The notes: generated from the letters alone by a model not told the origin. A stretch of 37,098 nt of DNA from JBEKYD01 sp049509915 (GCA_049509915.1 JBEKZL010000042.1:1-37098); one strand, 5' to 3'. Counted from the stretch's first letter, positions 23,020 to 30,909 are shown. Numbers and translations: made by a program.

Positions 23020-23916
23020 ATGACGTACCGCACTTTCATCTTTCCGGCTTGCCTGCTGGCTGGCGCAGCGCTCGATCCGGTTCTGACGGCACAAACACCT
23101 GCCCCGCACACCCACTCCGCCGGCGCGTTCCTGATCGGAAAGCCGTCCACTTACCTTGGCGTCGGCGTCATGGAAATCGACGCCGACCGGGCCAAGGCGC
23201 TCAAGCTCAACAACGACCGGGGCGCCGAAGTGACCCAACTCACCGACGGCGGCCCGGCGGCTAAAGCCGGCATGAAGGTCGGCGACGTAATTTTGGAATA
23301 CGACGGCACCCCGGTTCAAGGCACCGCGCAACTGCAGCGCCTCGTACAGGAGACGCCGGCCGGCAGGCAGATAAAGATCATGGTTTGGCGCAACGGGGCC
23401 TCGCTCACGATCACCCCGGTGATCGAGGCGGAGAAGAACGTGCTGATCGGCCCGGGCGGCGACTGGCCGGTGCAGTCATTCTCCATGCCCGATTTGCCGC
23501 CGCTGCCGCCCATGGATATCCCGCGCTTCAGTACCGCCATCGAGAGCGGCATGCTGGGGATCGTGGGCGAATCGCTAGGCCAGGAAGAGCAACTCGCAGA
23601 GTTCTTCGGCGTGAAGCAAGGCGTGCTCGTGAAAGCGGTGGTGAAGGATTCGGCCGCGGAGAGGGCCGGAATCAAGGCCGGCGACGTGATAGTCAAAATC
23701 GGCGATACCGAGGTGGCTACTGCGCAGAATATTTCGAGCGCGCTGCGTAGCCTGCACGGCACGCATGCGGTCACGGTAACGGTGGTGCGCAACCGAAAAG
23801 AAACTCCCATCGCGGTCACCATCGGGCAGCCGGAAAATCCGAATCACGCCGGCTTCTATTTTTATCCCCGGCAAATCGCGCCTTTTGACAGCTTCACCGC
23901 CCATCCGGCATACTAG
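23020..23916 (+). CDS. Secreted protein with two PDZ domains
   Basis: From the ATG at 23020 the product is 298 residues with a signal peptide (MTYRTFIFPACLLAGAALDPVLTAQ). PDZ1 (about 38-125; YLGVGVMEIDADRAKALKL, GGPAAKAGMKVGDVILEYDG) and PDZ2 (about 165-258; GMLGIVGESLGQEEQLAEFF, DSAAERAGIKAGDVIVKIGD) resemble the PDZ pair of DegP/HtrA proteases, but no protease domain is present. It probably binds protein C termini in the periplasm. It follows the sigma/anti-sigma/DUF4097 operon in the same direction, after a 131-bp gap containing a repeat unit, so cotranscription is plausible. The open frame upstream to 22885 consists of that repeat and was excluded. Confidence 0.85.
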   Translation: MTYRTFIFPACLLAGAALDPVLTAQTPAPHTHSAGAFLIGKPSTYLGVGVMEIDADRAKALKLNNDRGAEVTQLTDGGPAAKAGMKVGDVILEYDGTPVQGTAQLQRLVQETPAGRQIKIMVWRNGASLTITPVIEAEKNVLIGPGGDWPVQSFSMPDLPPLPPMDIPRFSTAIESGMLGIVGESLGQEEQLAEFFGVKQGVLVKAVVKDSAAERAGIKAGDVIVKIGDTEVATAQNISSALRSLHGTHAVTVTVVRNRKETPIAVTIGQPENPNHAGFYFYPRQIAPFDSFTAHPAY

Positions 23917-23972
23917 CGCGCCCCCGGCCGCATCGTGGCGCTGCGCAATTTCAGCCGCGCTATACCCTCCGC

Positions 23973-24143
23973 ATGGCAGATGCCCAGAATCAGGCACCAG
24001 ATCTCACCGTTGACGTTGAACTGGCAGACAAGGACGCGAAAGACATCATCGGCGGCCGCGGTGTGGGGCCACAACAACGGCCTTACTCGGCCCTCAGCGC
24101 CTCCGTCGGATCCACAGACGCTGCTTGCCGCGCTGGCAGATAG
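23973..24143 (+). CDS. Possible 56-residue peptide with double-glycine leader-like N terminus
   Basis: ATG at 23973 lies 6 nt after TATACC (23961-23966). Residues 1-28 (MADAQNQAPDLTVDVELADK, then DAKDIIGG) are acidic and end in Ile-Ile-Gly-Gly. Leu at -12, Ile at -4 and Gly-Gly at -2/-1 agree with double-glycine leaders of peptides exported by C39-peptidase transporters; positions -8 and -7 agree poorly. The segment after GG (RGVGPQQRPYSAL…) runs antisense into the 3' end of the ADOP gene, so the core may be truncated. No modification or transport genes are nearby. It may be a chance frame. Confidence 0.3.
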   Translation: MADAQNQAPDLTVDVELADKDAKDIIGGRGVGPQQRPYSALSASVGSTDAACRAGR

Positions 24144-26521
24144 GCTGCGAGCGCCGCCGATGCCATCAGAAGGACCGGCACTACTGCATAGGTCGGAGGA
24201 TCCATGGGACTGATCCCGAATAACAGCGACTTCATCAACTGAGTCAGGCCTAATGCCGCCCCCAGCCCGATTGCCACGCCGATGCCCGCCAACACCAGCG
24301 CGTGTTGCACAAACATCGTTCTTAACTCGCCTTGCTGCGCACCCAATGCCAGACGAATGCCGATCTCGCGGCGCCGCTGCGACACGGTGTACGAGATCAC
24401 GCCGTAGATGCCGATGACGCCGAGCACCAGCGCCATCGCACCCGCGATTCCCAGCATGACCAGGGTGAAGGAGGTTCGCGCGAGAGACTGCCCGTAAACC
24501 TCCTGCATCGTCCGTACCGACGCCAACGGCAGACTGGAATTCACCGACCAAACGGCTTGCCGCACCTGGTTAAGGAAGCCCTCGGTTCCGGTGCGGTCGC
24601 TCCGGACGACGAACGTCATCGTGCGAACAACGTCCAGCGGAGACGGACCAAAAATATTGTCCATCATCGACGGCCAGTACACGATTCCGGGCGCCTTCTC
24701 GTGGACGCCGTTCTCACGTACGTCCTCGATCACGCCGATCACTTCCCGCCACGGCATTGGTGGAAACTCGCGGATTCGTTTCCCCACCGCGGCGGATGGA
24801 GTACCCCACAACTCGCGCGCCAGATTCTCGGACACCATCGCGACCGGCCTTTGGCCGTAGACCTCGGTCCATATCAGGTCACGGCCCGCGACGATTCGTG
24901 TACCAGCCGTATGAAAAAAGCCGGGTGAGACATACTTGAAGAGGCGGAGTGGCGCGATTTGGCCGGCGGGATAGACCTTGTCCCCGGCAAAAATCTCGTT
25001 CCACCCGGAGTCAAACCCCTCCATGGGCACTGCGCTGGCGAATGCAGCGGAGGTCACGCCCGGCGTCGCCGCCAGCTTATCCACGATGTTGTTCTGGATG
25101 CGAATCACTTGTTCCGGCCTCGCCACCAGCGACTTCGGAATGGAGATTCGCATGGTTTGAAGATGCGCCGCGTCCGTGAACCCCGGCTCAACGGCTCGCA
25201 ATGCTTGGAACGTGCGAATCATCAACCCGGCGCTCACCATCAGCACCAGGGCCAGTGCCACCTGGGCGACCACCAGGAGATTGCGGGCGCGATGGCGTTC
25301 CCGGCTTACGCTTTGCGTTCGCCCGCCGCTGCGGAGCACCGCGGAGATCCCCGGGCCGGCGTATTTCAGGGCTGGGATTAGGCCGAAGAACAGACCGGAG
25401 AGCAGCGAAAGAAGCACCGTGAAACCGAGCGTCCGCGCATCCATGGAGATTTCGCCCAGGCGAGGTAGATTCGCTGGGCCGATAGCCACCAGAAGGCGCA
25501 GGCCCGCGAGGGCGATCCCAATTCCGAGCACGCCACCCATAAGTCCGAGCAGCAGGCTTTCGAGCAGCAGTACGCGGACGATTCGCACCCAGCCGGCGCC
25601 GAGCGAGGTTCGAACGGCCAGTTCCTGCTGCCGCGATTCCGCTTTAACCAGCAGCAAATTCGTCACATTGGCGCAGGCAATCAGCTTGGCGCGATCGAAA
25701 CCGAGCGGCATGATCAGGTCTGCCTCCGCCTGGACGACCTGAAACCCCTGAGGCATCACGCCGGCGATTTCCCGAGGCCGCGAATCGACAATGATGCGGC
25801 GCCCAATCGCCGACCGGTCTCCTCCGAAGCGGCGTTGCCAGTATCCGTAGCTGAGCAGCACGGTTTCCTGCCCGACGGGAGTCTGGTCGGCGCGCAAGAG
25901 CCAACGCCCGGCGAAGGGTGGAACGCCGAGCGCCTGCAACACACCATCGCTTACGCTAACCGTGCGAACTTGCTCCGGCTCCGCCAATCCCGTGACGTTC
26001 GCCGTGCCGGTGGTCCAGACGCCCAACGATTGAAACGACCGGTTCTGCTCGCTGTAGGTGAAATACATGGAGGGGGAGAGGCGGAGGCCGTCGGAGAAGC
26101 TCGCCAGCCCGGCAGCACCGGGAGCGACCTGCCGGATTGCCACGAGTTCCTCCGCCTGGGGATAGTGCAGCGGCCTCAGCAGCACACTGTTAATGACGCT
26201 GAAGACCGCCGTGTTGGCGCCGATTCCAATTGCGATTGTCAACAAGGCGACCGCCGCGAACCCCGGAGTGCGGCGCAGTGTGCGCAGGCTGTAATGGACA
26301 TCGCGGCTGAGCGTATCGAGGTATGCGATGGTGTTCATTCTGTAAATTTCCTCTCGAATCCGTGTGCTGTTCCCCAACTTCCGGCGAGCTGCCGCGCGTG
26401 CCTCGCCGACCGGCATTCCACGGGCAATGTTCTCATCCGTCTCGATCTCGACATACGACTCGATCTCTTCGAACCGCTCACGATCCCAATTCGTCCGTCT
26501 GAAGAAACGTCCTAAGCCCAT
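24083..26521 (-). CDS. ADOP-type MacB/FtsX permease with internal deletion
   Basis: 812 residues from ATG 26521 (GGAG 8 nt upstream, inside the end of padR). The N-terminal prefix RFFRRTNWDRERFEEIESYVEIETDENIARGM is typical of acidobacterial duplicated orphan permeases. Then come TM1 (LRRTPGFAAVALLTIAIGIGANTAVFS), a MacB periplasmic core, an FtsX unit, and a second MacB-core/FtsX half with a normal C terminus (LPARQAASVDPTEALRAE). At about residue 305 the text jumps from PLGFDRAKL directly to IACANVTNLLLVKAESRQQ. Relatives have roughly 100 residues there, completing core 1 and most of TM2. The deletion is in frame, so the protein is full-frame but probably topologically broken. It is paired with PadR just upstream. 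Confidence 0.85.
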   Translation of the reverse strand: MGLGRFFRRTNWDRERFEEIESYVEIETDENIARGMPVGEARAAARRKLGNSTRIREEIYRMNTIAYLDTLSRDVHYSLRTLRRTPGFAAVALLTIAIGIGANTAVFSVINSVLLRPLHYPQAEELVAIRQVAPGAAGLASFSDGLRLSPSMYFTYSEQNRSFQSLGVWTTGTANVTGLAEPEQVRTVSVSDGVLQALGVPPFAGRWLLRADQTPVGQETVLLSYGYWQRRFGGDRSAIGRRIIVDSRPREIAGVMPQGFQVVQAEADLIMPLGFDRAKLIACANVTNLLLVKAESRQQELAVRTSLGAGWVRIVRVLLLESLLLGLMGGVLGIGIALAGLRLLVAIGPANLPRLGEISMDARTLGFTVLLSLLSGLFFGLIPALKYAGPGISAVLRSGGRTQSVSRERHRARNLLVVAQVALALVLMVSAGLMIRTFQALRAVEPGFTDAAHLQTMRISIPKSLVARPEQVIRIQNNIVDKLAATPGVTSAAFASAVPMEGFDSGWNEIFAGDKVYPAGQIAPLRLFKYVSPGFFHTAGTRIVAGRDLIWTEVYGQRPVAMVSENLARELWGTPSAAVGKRIREFPPMPWREVIGVIEDVRENGVHEKAPGIVYWPSMMDNIFGPSPLDVVRTMTFVVRSDRTGTEGFLNQVRQAVWSVNSSLPLASVRTMQEVYGQSLARTSFTLVMLGIAGAMALVLGVIGIYGVISYTVSQRRREIGIRLALGAQQGELRTMFVQHALVLAGIGVAIGLGAALGLTQLMKSLLFGISPMDPPTYAVVPVLLMASAALAAYLPARQAASVDPTEALRAE

Positions 26522-26526
26522 TGCTC

Positions 26527-26877
26527 TCACTCCGAGGCCGGTCTCAGAATGCGGCCGATAGCTCGGACCAGTTGCTCCCATCGCGCGGTCTGCGCAGTCA
26601 ATTGTGCCCGGCCCGCCGGCGTCAGCCGGTAATACTTGGCCTTGCGATTGCTCTCAGAAGTCCCCCAGAACGACGCGATCCAACCGCGATCCTCAAGCCG
26701 GTGCAGGGCGGGGTATAGGGAGCCGTGTTCAATCTGGAGAACGTCGTCTGAACCACGCTCAATGGCATGCGCGATGGTGTGACCGTGGGCCGCGCCAAGA
26801 ATCAGCGTCTGGAGGACCAACATGTCGAGTGTTCCTTGGACCATCTCGCTTTGAAGGGGGGATTCGCGCCTTGGCAT
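26527..26877 (-). CDS. PadR family transcriptional regulator
   Basis: 116 residues. The PadR winged helix is clear: QGTLDMLVLQTLILGAAHGHTIAHAIE, EHGSLYPALHRLEDRGWIASFW (recognition helix and wing), KAKYYRLTPAGRAQL, and a short C-terminal dimerisation helix. PadR-ADOP pairs are common in Acidobacteria; the regulator probably represses its own operon. It ends 5 bp before the permease start, so both share one mRNA. The ATG at 26877 lies 7 nt past a TATACT -10 box, implying a leaderless transcript. Confidence 0.92.
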   Translation of the reverse strand: MPRRESPLQSEMVQGTLDMLVLQTLILGAAHGHTIAHAIERGSDDVLQIEHGSLYPALHRLEDRGWIASFWGTSESNRKAKYYRLTPAGRAQLTAQTARWEQLVRAIGRILRPASE

Positions 26878-26884
26878 ATTCGGC

Positions 26885-26929
26885 AGTATACTCCACTCGA
26901 TGATCTACCTGTCAACTAGAATACTATAC
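26885..26929 (-). promoter_or_regulatory. padR-ADOP promoter with candidate PadR operator
   Basis: Minus strand: TTGACA (26915-26910), 19-nt spacer, TATACT (26890-26885), then 7 nt to the ATG at 26877. The -10 lies in the palindrome AGTATACT (26885-26892), and the related ATACTATAC lies at 26921-26929 beyond the -35. These AT-rich near-palindromes flanking the promoter are candidate autoregulatory PadR sites. Confidence 0.6.
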
Positions 26930-26939
26930 GTGGCATAGG

Positions 26940-27357
26940 TAATTTGGTACCAGCTAGTTCAAGAGATCATCTAGTGGTAGACAATTCCGCGCTGGCGGCG
27001 GGCGCGCGCGCGCGTCCGCCACGATAGGAAGCGCGGACGCCGATTTGTACCTTGAGCCTGCCGGACGGCGCTGCCCATGTTATCCCGCTCCTCTCGAGCC
27101 GCGACGCGAATTCGCACCTTTCGGGTGCGCCTCGCCCGAGAGACGTTGGCGCGCCAGACGCAGGGGGGACGCGCCGGGCACCACCTGCGCCGCTGGACGC
27201 CTGCCGGAAGCGCGTTCCGTGGCGTGCTTGCAGCCTTGACTTGTTCAGCGGCGTTTCATCGGCTGCTCTGGTCCTTCATCCGCAAGTGGCGGAATCGCGA
27301 CCGCGGAATCGCGACCCGCGTGCAGTTGGCCCTCGGATCTTATAGAATGATCGTCAA
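26940..27357. other. Intergenic stretch with hairpin and CG run, no convincing gene
   Basis: It contains an alternating purine-pyrimidine run (GC)6 at 27002-27014, overlapping the inverted repeat GCGTCCGC/GCGGACGC (27012-27019 with 27033-27040). TATAGAAT at 27341-27348, 9 nt before the beta-propeller ATG, is a likely -10. Open frames here are Arg/Pro-rich and not protein-like. Confidence 0.4.
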
Positions 27358-28395
27358 ATGTCACTCAGAGTTTCTAATCGTTTCGCTCCGCTGGCGGTGG
27401 TTGGCCTGGCGGCCATCTGTGCGGCAAGTTTTCTGGCTGCGTTCAGCGATTCCTCCTCCGCGGGTGTTTCGCATGGGTGGTTGTTGATCGCAAACAAGGG
27501 GGACCAGAGCCTGGGGATTATCGACCCGGCGGGTAACCGGCAGATCGCGGAAATCCCGGAAGGCGGCGTCACCGGTCACGAGGTGATCGCATCCCCGGAC
27601 GGGAAAACGGGGTTCGTCCCCATTTACGGCAACTCCGGCGTGGGCAAGCCGGGCACCGATGGGACGAAGCTGGTGGCCATCGATTTGGCGGCCCGCAAAG
27701 TAGTGGGAACGCTCGATTTCGGACACGGCGTGCGGCCGCATTGCCCGGTATTCGGACCGAAGAACGGGTTGCTTTATGTGACGACGGAACTGGACCGGAC
27801 GGTGAGCATTATCGACCCCCACACGCTCAAAATTGTGGGGACAGTCCCCACCGGGCAGGCGGAATCGCACATGCTGGCCATCACCCGCGACGGCAAGCGC
27901 GGCTATACGGCAAATGTGGGGCCAGGCACGGTTTCGGTGCTCGATCTGGAAGCGCGCAAGACGTTGAAGATCATTCCTGTTTCGGGCGAGACGCAGCGCA
28001 TCTCGCTTTCGGTTGACGACCGCTGGGCTTTCACCGCCGATCAGACCAAGCCGCGCCTGGCAGTCATCGACACTGCCACCGATCAGGTAGCGAAATGGGT
28101 CGACCTGCCCGCCTCCGGCTACGGCACCGCGCCCACGCTGGACGGCAAGTGGCTGGTAGTGGCCGTGCCCCGCGCCAGGCAGGTGGCCGTGGTCGACCTT
28201 GCCAGCATGAAAGTGGCGCACTCGATCAACGTGCCGGCCGCGCCGCAGGAAGTGCTTGTCCGCCCCGACAACCAGGTGGCCTACGTTTCCTGCGACGCCA
28301 GCGCCAAGATCGCCGCCATCGATATTTCGACCTGGAAAGTTATCGCCCTGATCGACGTCGGCAAGACCGCCGATGGATTGGCGTGGGCGCGGTAA
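27358..28395 (+). CDS. YVTN-family beta-propeller protein, exported
   Basis: 345 residues. An N-terminal hydrophobic signal/anchor (about 10-35, FAPLAVVGLAAICAASFLAAF) precedes a seven-bladed propeller of about 42-residue YVTN/NHL-like repeats. Examples are GWLLIANKGDQSLGIIDPAG, GLLYVTTELDRTVSIIDPHT, GYTANVGPGTVSVLDLEAR and VAYVSCDASAKIAAIDISTWK. Such proteins act outside the cytoplasm as scaffolds or quinoprotein-like domains; no cofactor or haem motif is visible. The start is 9 nt after TATAGAAT with no Shine-Dalgarno. Its stop lies 7 bp from the stop of the convergent metallo-hydrolase. Confidence 0.85.
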   Translation: MSLRVSNRFAPLAVVGLAAICAASFLAAFSDSSSAGVSHGWLLIANKGDQSLGIIDPAGNRQIAEIPEGGVTGHEVIASPDGKTGFVPIYGNSGVGKPGTDGTKLVAIDLAARKVVGTLDFGHGVRPHCPVFGPKNGLLYVTTELDRTVSIIDPHTLKIVGTVPTGQAESHMLAITRDGKRGYTANVGPGTVSVLDLEARKTLKIIPVSGETQRISLSVDDRWAFTADQTKPRLAVIDTATDQVAKWVDLPASGYGTAPTLDGKWLVVAVPRARQVAVVDLASMKVAHSINVPAAPQEVLVRPDNQVAYVSCDASAKIAAIDISTWKVIALIDVGKTADGLAWAR

Positions 28396-28402
28396 AGGAG
28401 AT

Positions 28403-29095
28403 CTACCAGTCTACCGGCTCGCCGGGGCTTAGGTGCCAGATTTCCGTTCCGCTCCCGGCTACCATCTCGGCCAGTTGGGCAGGCGTACCGGTCAAAGCCG
28501 GGAAAGTGCCGAAGTGCATGGGGACGACGATCCTGGCCTTCAGCAGACGGCAGGCGAGCGCCGCTTCGACCGGGCTCATGGTGTAGAGATCGCCAATGGG
28601 TAGAAAGGCCAGCTCCGGATGGTAGAGCTGCTCGATGAGCTGCATGTCGGTGAAGACATTGGTGTCGCCGGCGAAGTAGATGGCGCGGCCGTCGGCGAAG
28701 CGCAGCACGTAACCGGCGGCTTCCCCACCGTAAATGATTTTGCCGTCGTCGAGGATGCCGCAGCTATGCACTGCGTGGGTCATGGTAATGGTGACGGCGC
28801 CAATTTTCTGCGAGCCGCCTTTGTTCATGGGACGGGTGGCCTTGATACCCTTCGATTCTAGCCAGTGACAAGTCTCGAAAATAGCGACCACATCCGAGGC
28901 GAAGCGCGCAGCCAGCGGCACGGCATCGTGAATATGATCGAAGTGCCCGTGCGAAATGCAAATCGTATCGATGCGATCGAAGTCGAACCCTACAGGGAAG
29001 GCCGGGTTGCCCTCAGTCCAGGGATCGAGCAAAAGCACTTGTTCGGAAGGAAGACGCAACTGAACGGTGCCGTGGCCAAGCCAGGTGATTTCCAT
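28403..29095 (-). CDS. UPF0173-type metal-dependent hydrolase (metallo-beta-lactamase fold)
   Basis: 230 residues from the ATG at 29095, beginning MEITWLGHGTVQL as in this family. Metal ligands are visible: SHGHFDH (H-x-H-x-D-H), a following TMTHAVHS histidine, FAGDTNVF (bridging Asp), and the late MHFGTFPAL histidine. It is cytosolic; the natural substrate is unknown. An in-frame ATG six codons upstream (29113) is less likely because the sequence between holds a perfect TATAAT. The short gap to the convergent neighbour leaves no room for a terminator. Confidence 0.88.
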   Translation of the reverse strand: MEITWLGHGTVQLRLPSEQVLLLDPWTEGNPAFPVGFDFDRIDTICISHGHFDHIHDAVPLAARFASDVVAIFETCHWLESKGIKATRPMNKGGSQKIGAVTITMTHAVHSCGILDDGKIIYGGEAAGYVLRFADGRAIYFAGDTNVFTDMQLIEQLYHPELAFLPIGDLYTMSPVEAALACRLLKARIVVPMHFGTFPALTGTPAQLAEMVAGSGTEIWHLSPGEPVDW

Positions 29096-29102
29096 AACTG
29101 CG

Positions 29103-29108
29103 ATTATA
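29103..29108 (-). promoter_or_regulatory. -10 box for a leaderless UPF0173 mRNA
   Basis: A perfect TATAAT on the minus strand (29108-29103), preceded by TGCG (near-extended -10), ends 7 nt before the ATG at 29095. No Shine-Dalgarno is present. This supports starting translation at 29095 rather than 29113. Confidence 0.6.
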
Positions 29109-29239
29109 CGCATGTTTGCAATCCGCTGATTTTGCGTTGAACTGACGGCGCTCAGAGGTGCCTCTTGATGCGTGTGGAGCGCGTATCCTCCAAATATTGT
29201 CCAAACGGGGAAGCTCTAGGAGTTCGCATTACGCTAACA

Positions 29240-29500
29240 AATTATAAGCGTATCCCGGTATTCCCCTTGGGCAGCCCCCGGAGATGCTCGCAAAGCTGGT
29301 GGGCGCTGGCTAGAAAGTTGATCTGCGCCCGGAATCGGGCTGGGGGCATGATTTTCCCGCAGCCACTTGCTTGCCCGCTGCGAGGCGCCGCGAAACCCAG
29401 CTCACGCTGCGGTCGAACCGGCGCGCCCACTCAGTGAGTCTCGCCGCCGAAGCGCTGCTCAAACTCGGCCCTCAGCCAGACCACCTCCAGCGCCGTCTCT
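29240..29500 (-). pseudogene. Remnant of a ParB/RepB-type helix-turn-helix protein
   Basis: The minus strand encodes WLRAEFEQRFGGET in one frame and, after a one-base shift, TEWARRFDRSVSWVSRRL (29435-29382). Together these match the HTH of ParB/Spo0J-like proteins ('…RFG.t..e.A.R.gRSvsWVSRRL'). A further frame gives GKIMPPARFRAQINFLASAHQLCEHLRG, plausibly the following segment. Several frame changes and no start codon indicate a decayed gene. The preceding 29501-29730 may be its N-terminal part but is not recognisable. Confidence 0.45.
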
Positions 29501-29730
29501 TGTTCGGCGAGGGAGGTGCCGGGGCGGTCTTCTCTTCCATGGGCGAAGTCTTCGGCGAAGGAATCTGTGCGCGTTTCGCTGTCGGGTGATTCGGCGCTGG
29601 AGGCCGCGGTCCGGCAGAAGGCTTGGATTGGTCGGCCGCTAATTTCCTGGACGCCATCCAAAGATCGGCATGCGGTAGACGAACGCACCTCGGGAAGAAA
29701 TCGATCGCCACACGAGAGGGGCACGGCCCG

Positions 29731-30109
29731 TTATTCGGACTTCTTTTGAGATCCCTTGAGCACCTGTTCCAGCTTGGCGATGCGCTCCGCCAGGCTGTCG
29801 TGCTGCTGTTTGCTGACGAAGGCTGGGACCGAGCCTGCCGATCAGGTCGCGATGACGGCGGGCGGCCTCACAGGACTGCGGAAAGCTCTCGCGCGTGGGA
29901 GCGGCGTAAGCCCGGTGCCGTCCGGGCTGGATGGGATTTCCAGAGAGGCACACCAGGGCACGGATGGGGTCGCTAGTGACCGGCCGCAGATCGCTACCGA
30001 GCGACGCGGAATACCATTCCTTCAGATACTGATGGAATTCGGCTTCGACAAACTCCACCGATCCGCACTGGTCGCATTGGAGTCCATCGGGAACATTCGA
30101 TTGACGCAT
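29731..30109 (-). pseudogene. Zinc-ribbon protein B (frameshifted paralogue)
   Basis: ATG at 30109 opens MRQSNVPDGLQCDQCGSVEFV, a CxxC half-ribbon, then EWYSASLGSDLRPVTSDPIRALVCLSGNPIQPG. A frame change near 29826-29836 is needed to reach the C-terminal coiled coil FVSKQQHDSLAERIAKLEQV, which ends at TAA 29731-29733. The layout (CxxC, inner VCLCG-like motif, C-terminal helix) parallels the product of 30426-30803, but the fourth metal cysteine is Ser here. Family is not recognised. It is part of a minus-strand cassette with an HU-like and a ParB-like remnant. Confidence 0.45.
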
Positions 30110-30119
30110 GAGGACCTCT

Positions 30120-30430
30120 TCCTGGGGGCCGGAACGTAATTCTCTTGGGCCGCCGGTTCAGGGTTACGGTGCGACCGAAGCGCTGGAGCTTTTTCGGTTT
30201 TGGCCGGCGCGCAATCCGATGAACTCCCAGTGGCGTCTCTACCGTCCCTCCCATCTGCAGGTGCCTGATCATGCTATCGAGGATGGCTTTGAGGCCTGGC
30301 GGGCCTCCCGGAACGGCAGCCCGCGGGCTTGTAGTTCCAGCACCAGCCGATCGCGCGTGAGGGCGCCGTGCAGTCCGGATGCCGGTTTTCTGGCCGGCGG
30401 CGCCCAGTGGCGGCCGCGGGGGGACTTACG
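30120..30430 (-). pseudogene. HU/IHF-like DNA-binding protein remnant
   Basis: The minus strand gives LTRDRLVLELQARGLPFREARQA (helix 1-2 of an HU fold). After a single-base frameshift at about 30288-30295 it gives KAILDSMIRHLQMGGTVETP and LGVHRIARRPKPKKLQRFGR…KRITFRP, i.e. the HU pattern 'ildsi…l..G..V.l.g.G.f.v..r..R…F.P'. A basic N-terminal extension (KRKSPRGRHW) starts inside the end of the upstream zinc-ribbon gene. No good start codon is visible. The assignment rests on pattern, not on a search. Confidence 0.42.
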
Positions 30431-30803
30431 CTTCGGATTGGTTTGCGCCAGCCATCGCTTCCAGCGCCTTCAGCCGGCGAGACAAAGCCTGCCAGCTCTC
30501 CGGCCGGGTGAGTTCTGCCTCCATGACGTCCACGACGGTGCGGTCAGCGAGGTATTGTTGGGACGACTCGAGGCTCTGGTGCAACACGCTCAGTTCCCAG
30601 TTGGGGGTGCGCCCCCATTGGACACCGCCAATGTTCGGGCTCTGCGGCATGCCGCATAAACAGACGGCAATGGTCATGGAAATACGACTGTCTTGGCCCA
30701 CCAGAAGCGGCCAGGTAGGCCAAAACCCACCCAGCGATTCTTCACAGAGGAACCGATAATAATCGGCCTTGCGGAACCAGTTGCCGCCGCAAGCCGGACA
30801 CAT
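30426..30803 (-). CDS. Zinc-ribbon protein A, unknown function
   Basis: 125 residues beginning MCPACGGNWFRKADYYRFLC. Cysteines Cys2/Cys5 and the inner AVCLCGMP pair form a probable four-cysteine zinc site. A C-terminal helix (ESWQALSRRLKALEAMAG) is coiled-coil-like. It lacks a visible Shine-Dalgarno, and the true start may lie a little upstream. The product resembles, in layout, the frameshifted protein B of the same cassette, suggesting duplication. Neighbours (HU-like, ParB-like remnants, IS) suggest mobile or phage-derived DNA. The frame is intact, so it may still be expressed. Confidence 0.45.
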   Translation of the reverse strand: MCPACGGNWFRKADYYRFLCEESLGGFWPTWPLLVGQDSRISMTIAVCLCGMPQSPNIGGVQWGRTPNWELSVLHQSLESSQQYLADRTVVDVMEAELTRPESWQALSRRLKALEAMAGANQSEA

Positions 30804-30909
30804 TCTTAACGGCGGTTGTTTTGGCTGCAGATGGACCAGATTACGGCCCAGCCGGGTAGCCGCGCGTAACCCACTTTAACATCAATCACTTGCGTTTGTC
30901 TGAGGGGCG

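Noticed and set aside
26958..26990. tRNA D-arm-like string GATCATCTAGTGGTAGACA
   Set aside because: No anticodon arm, T arm or acceptor pairing follows; similarity is limited to about 15 bases.
27002..27014. Alternating (GC)6 run as a Z-DNA element
   Set aside because: It is expected by chance in high-GC intergenic DNA and sits beside an ordinary hairpin; no functional context.
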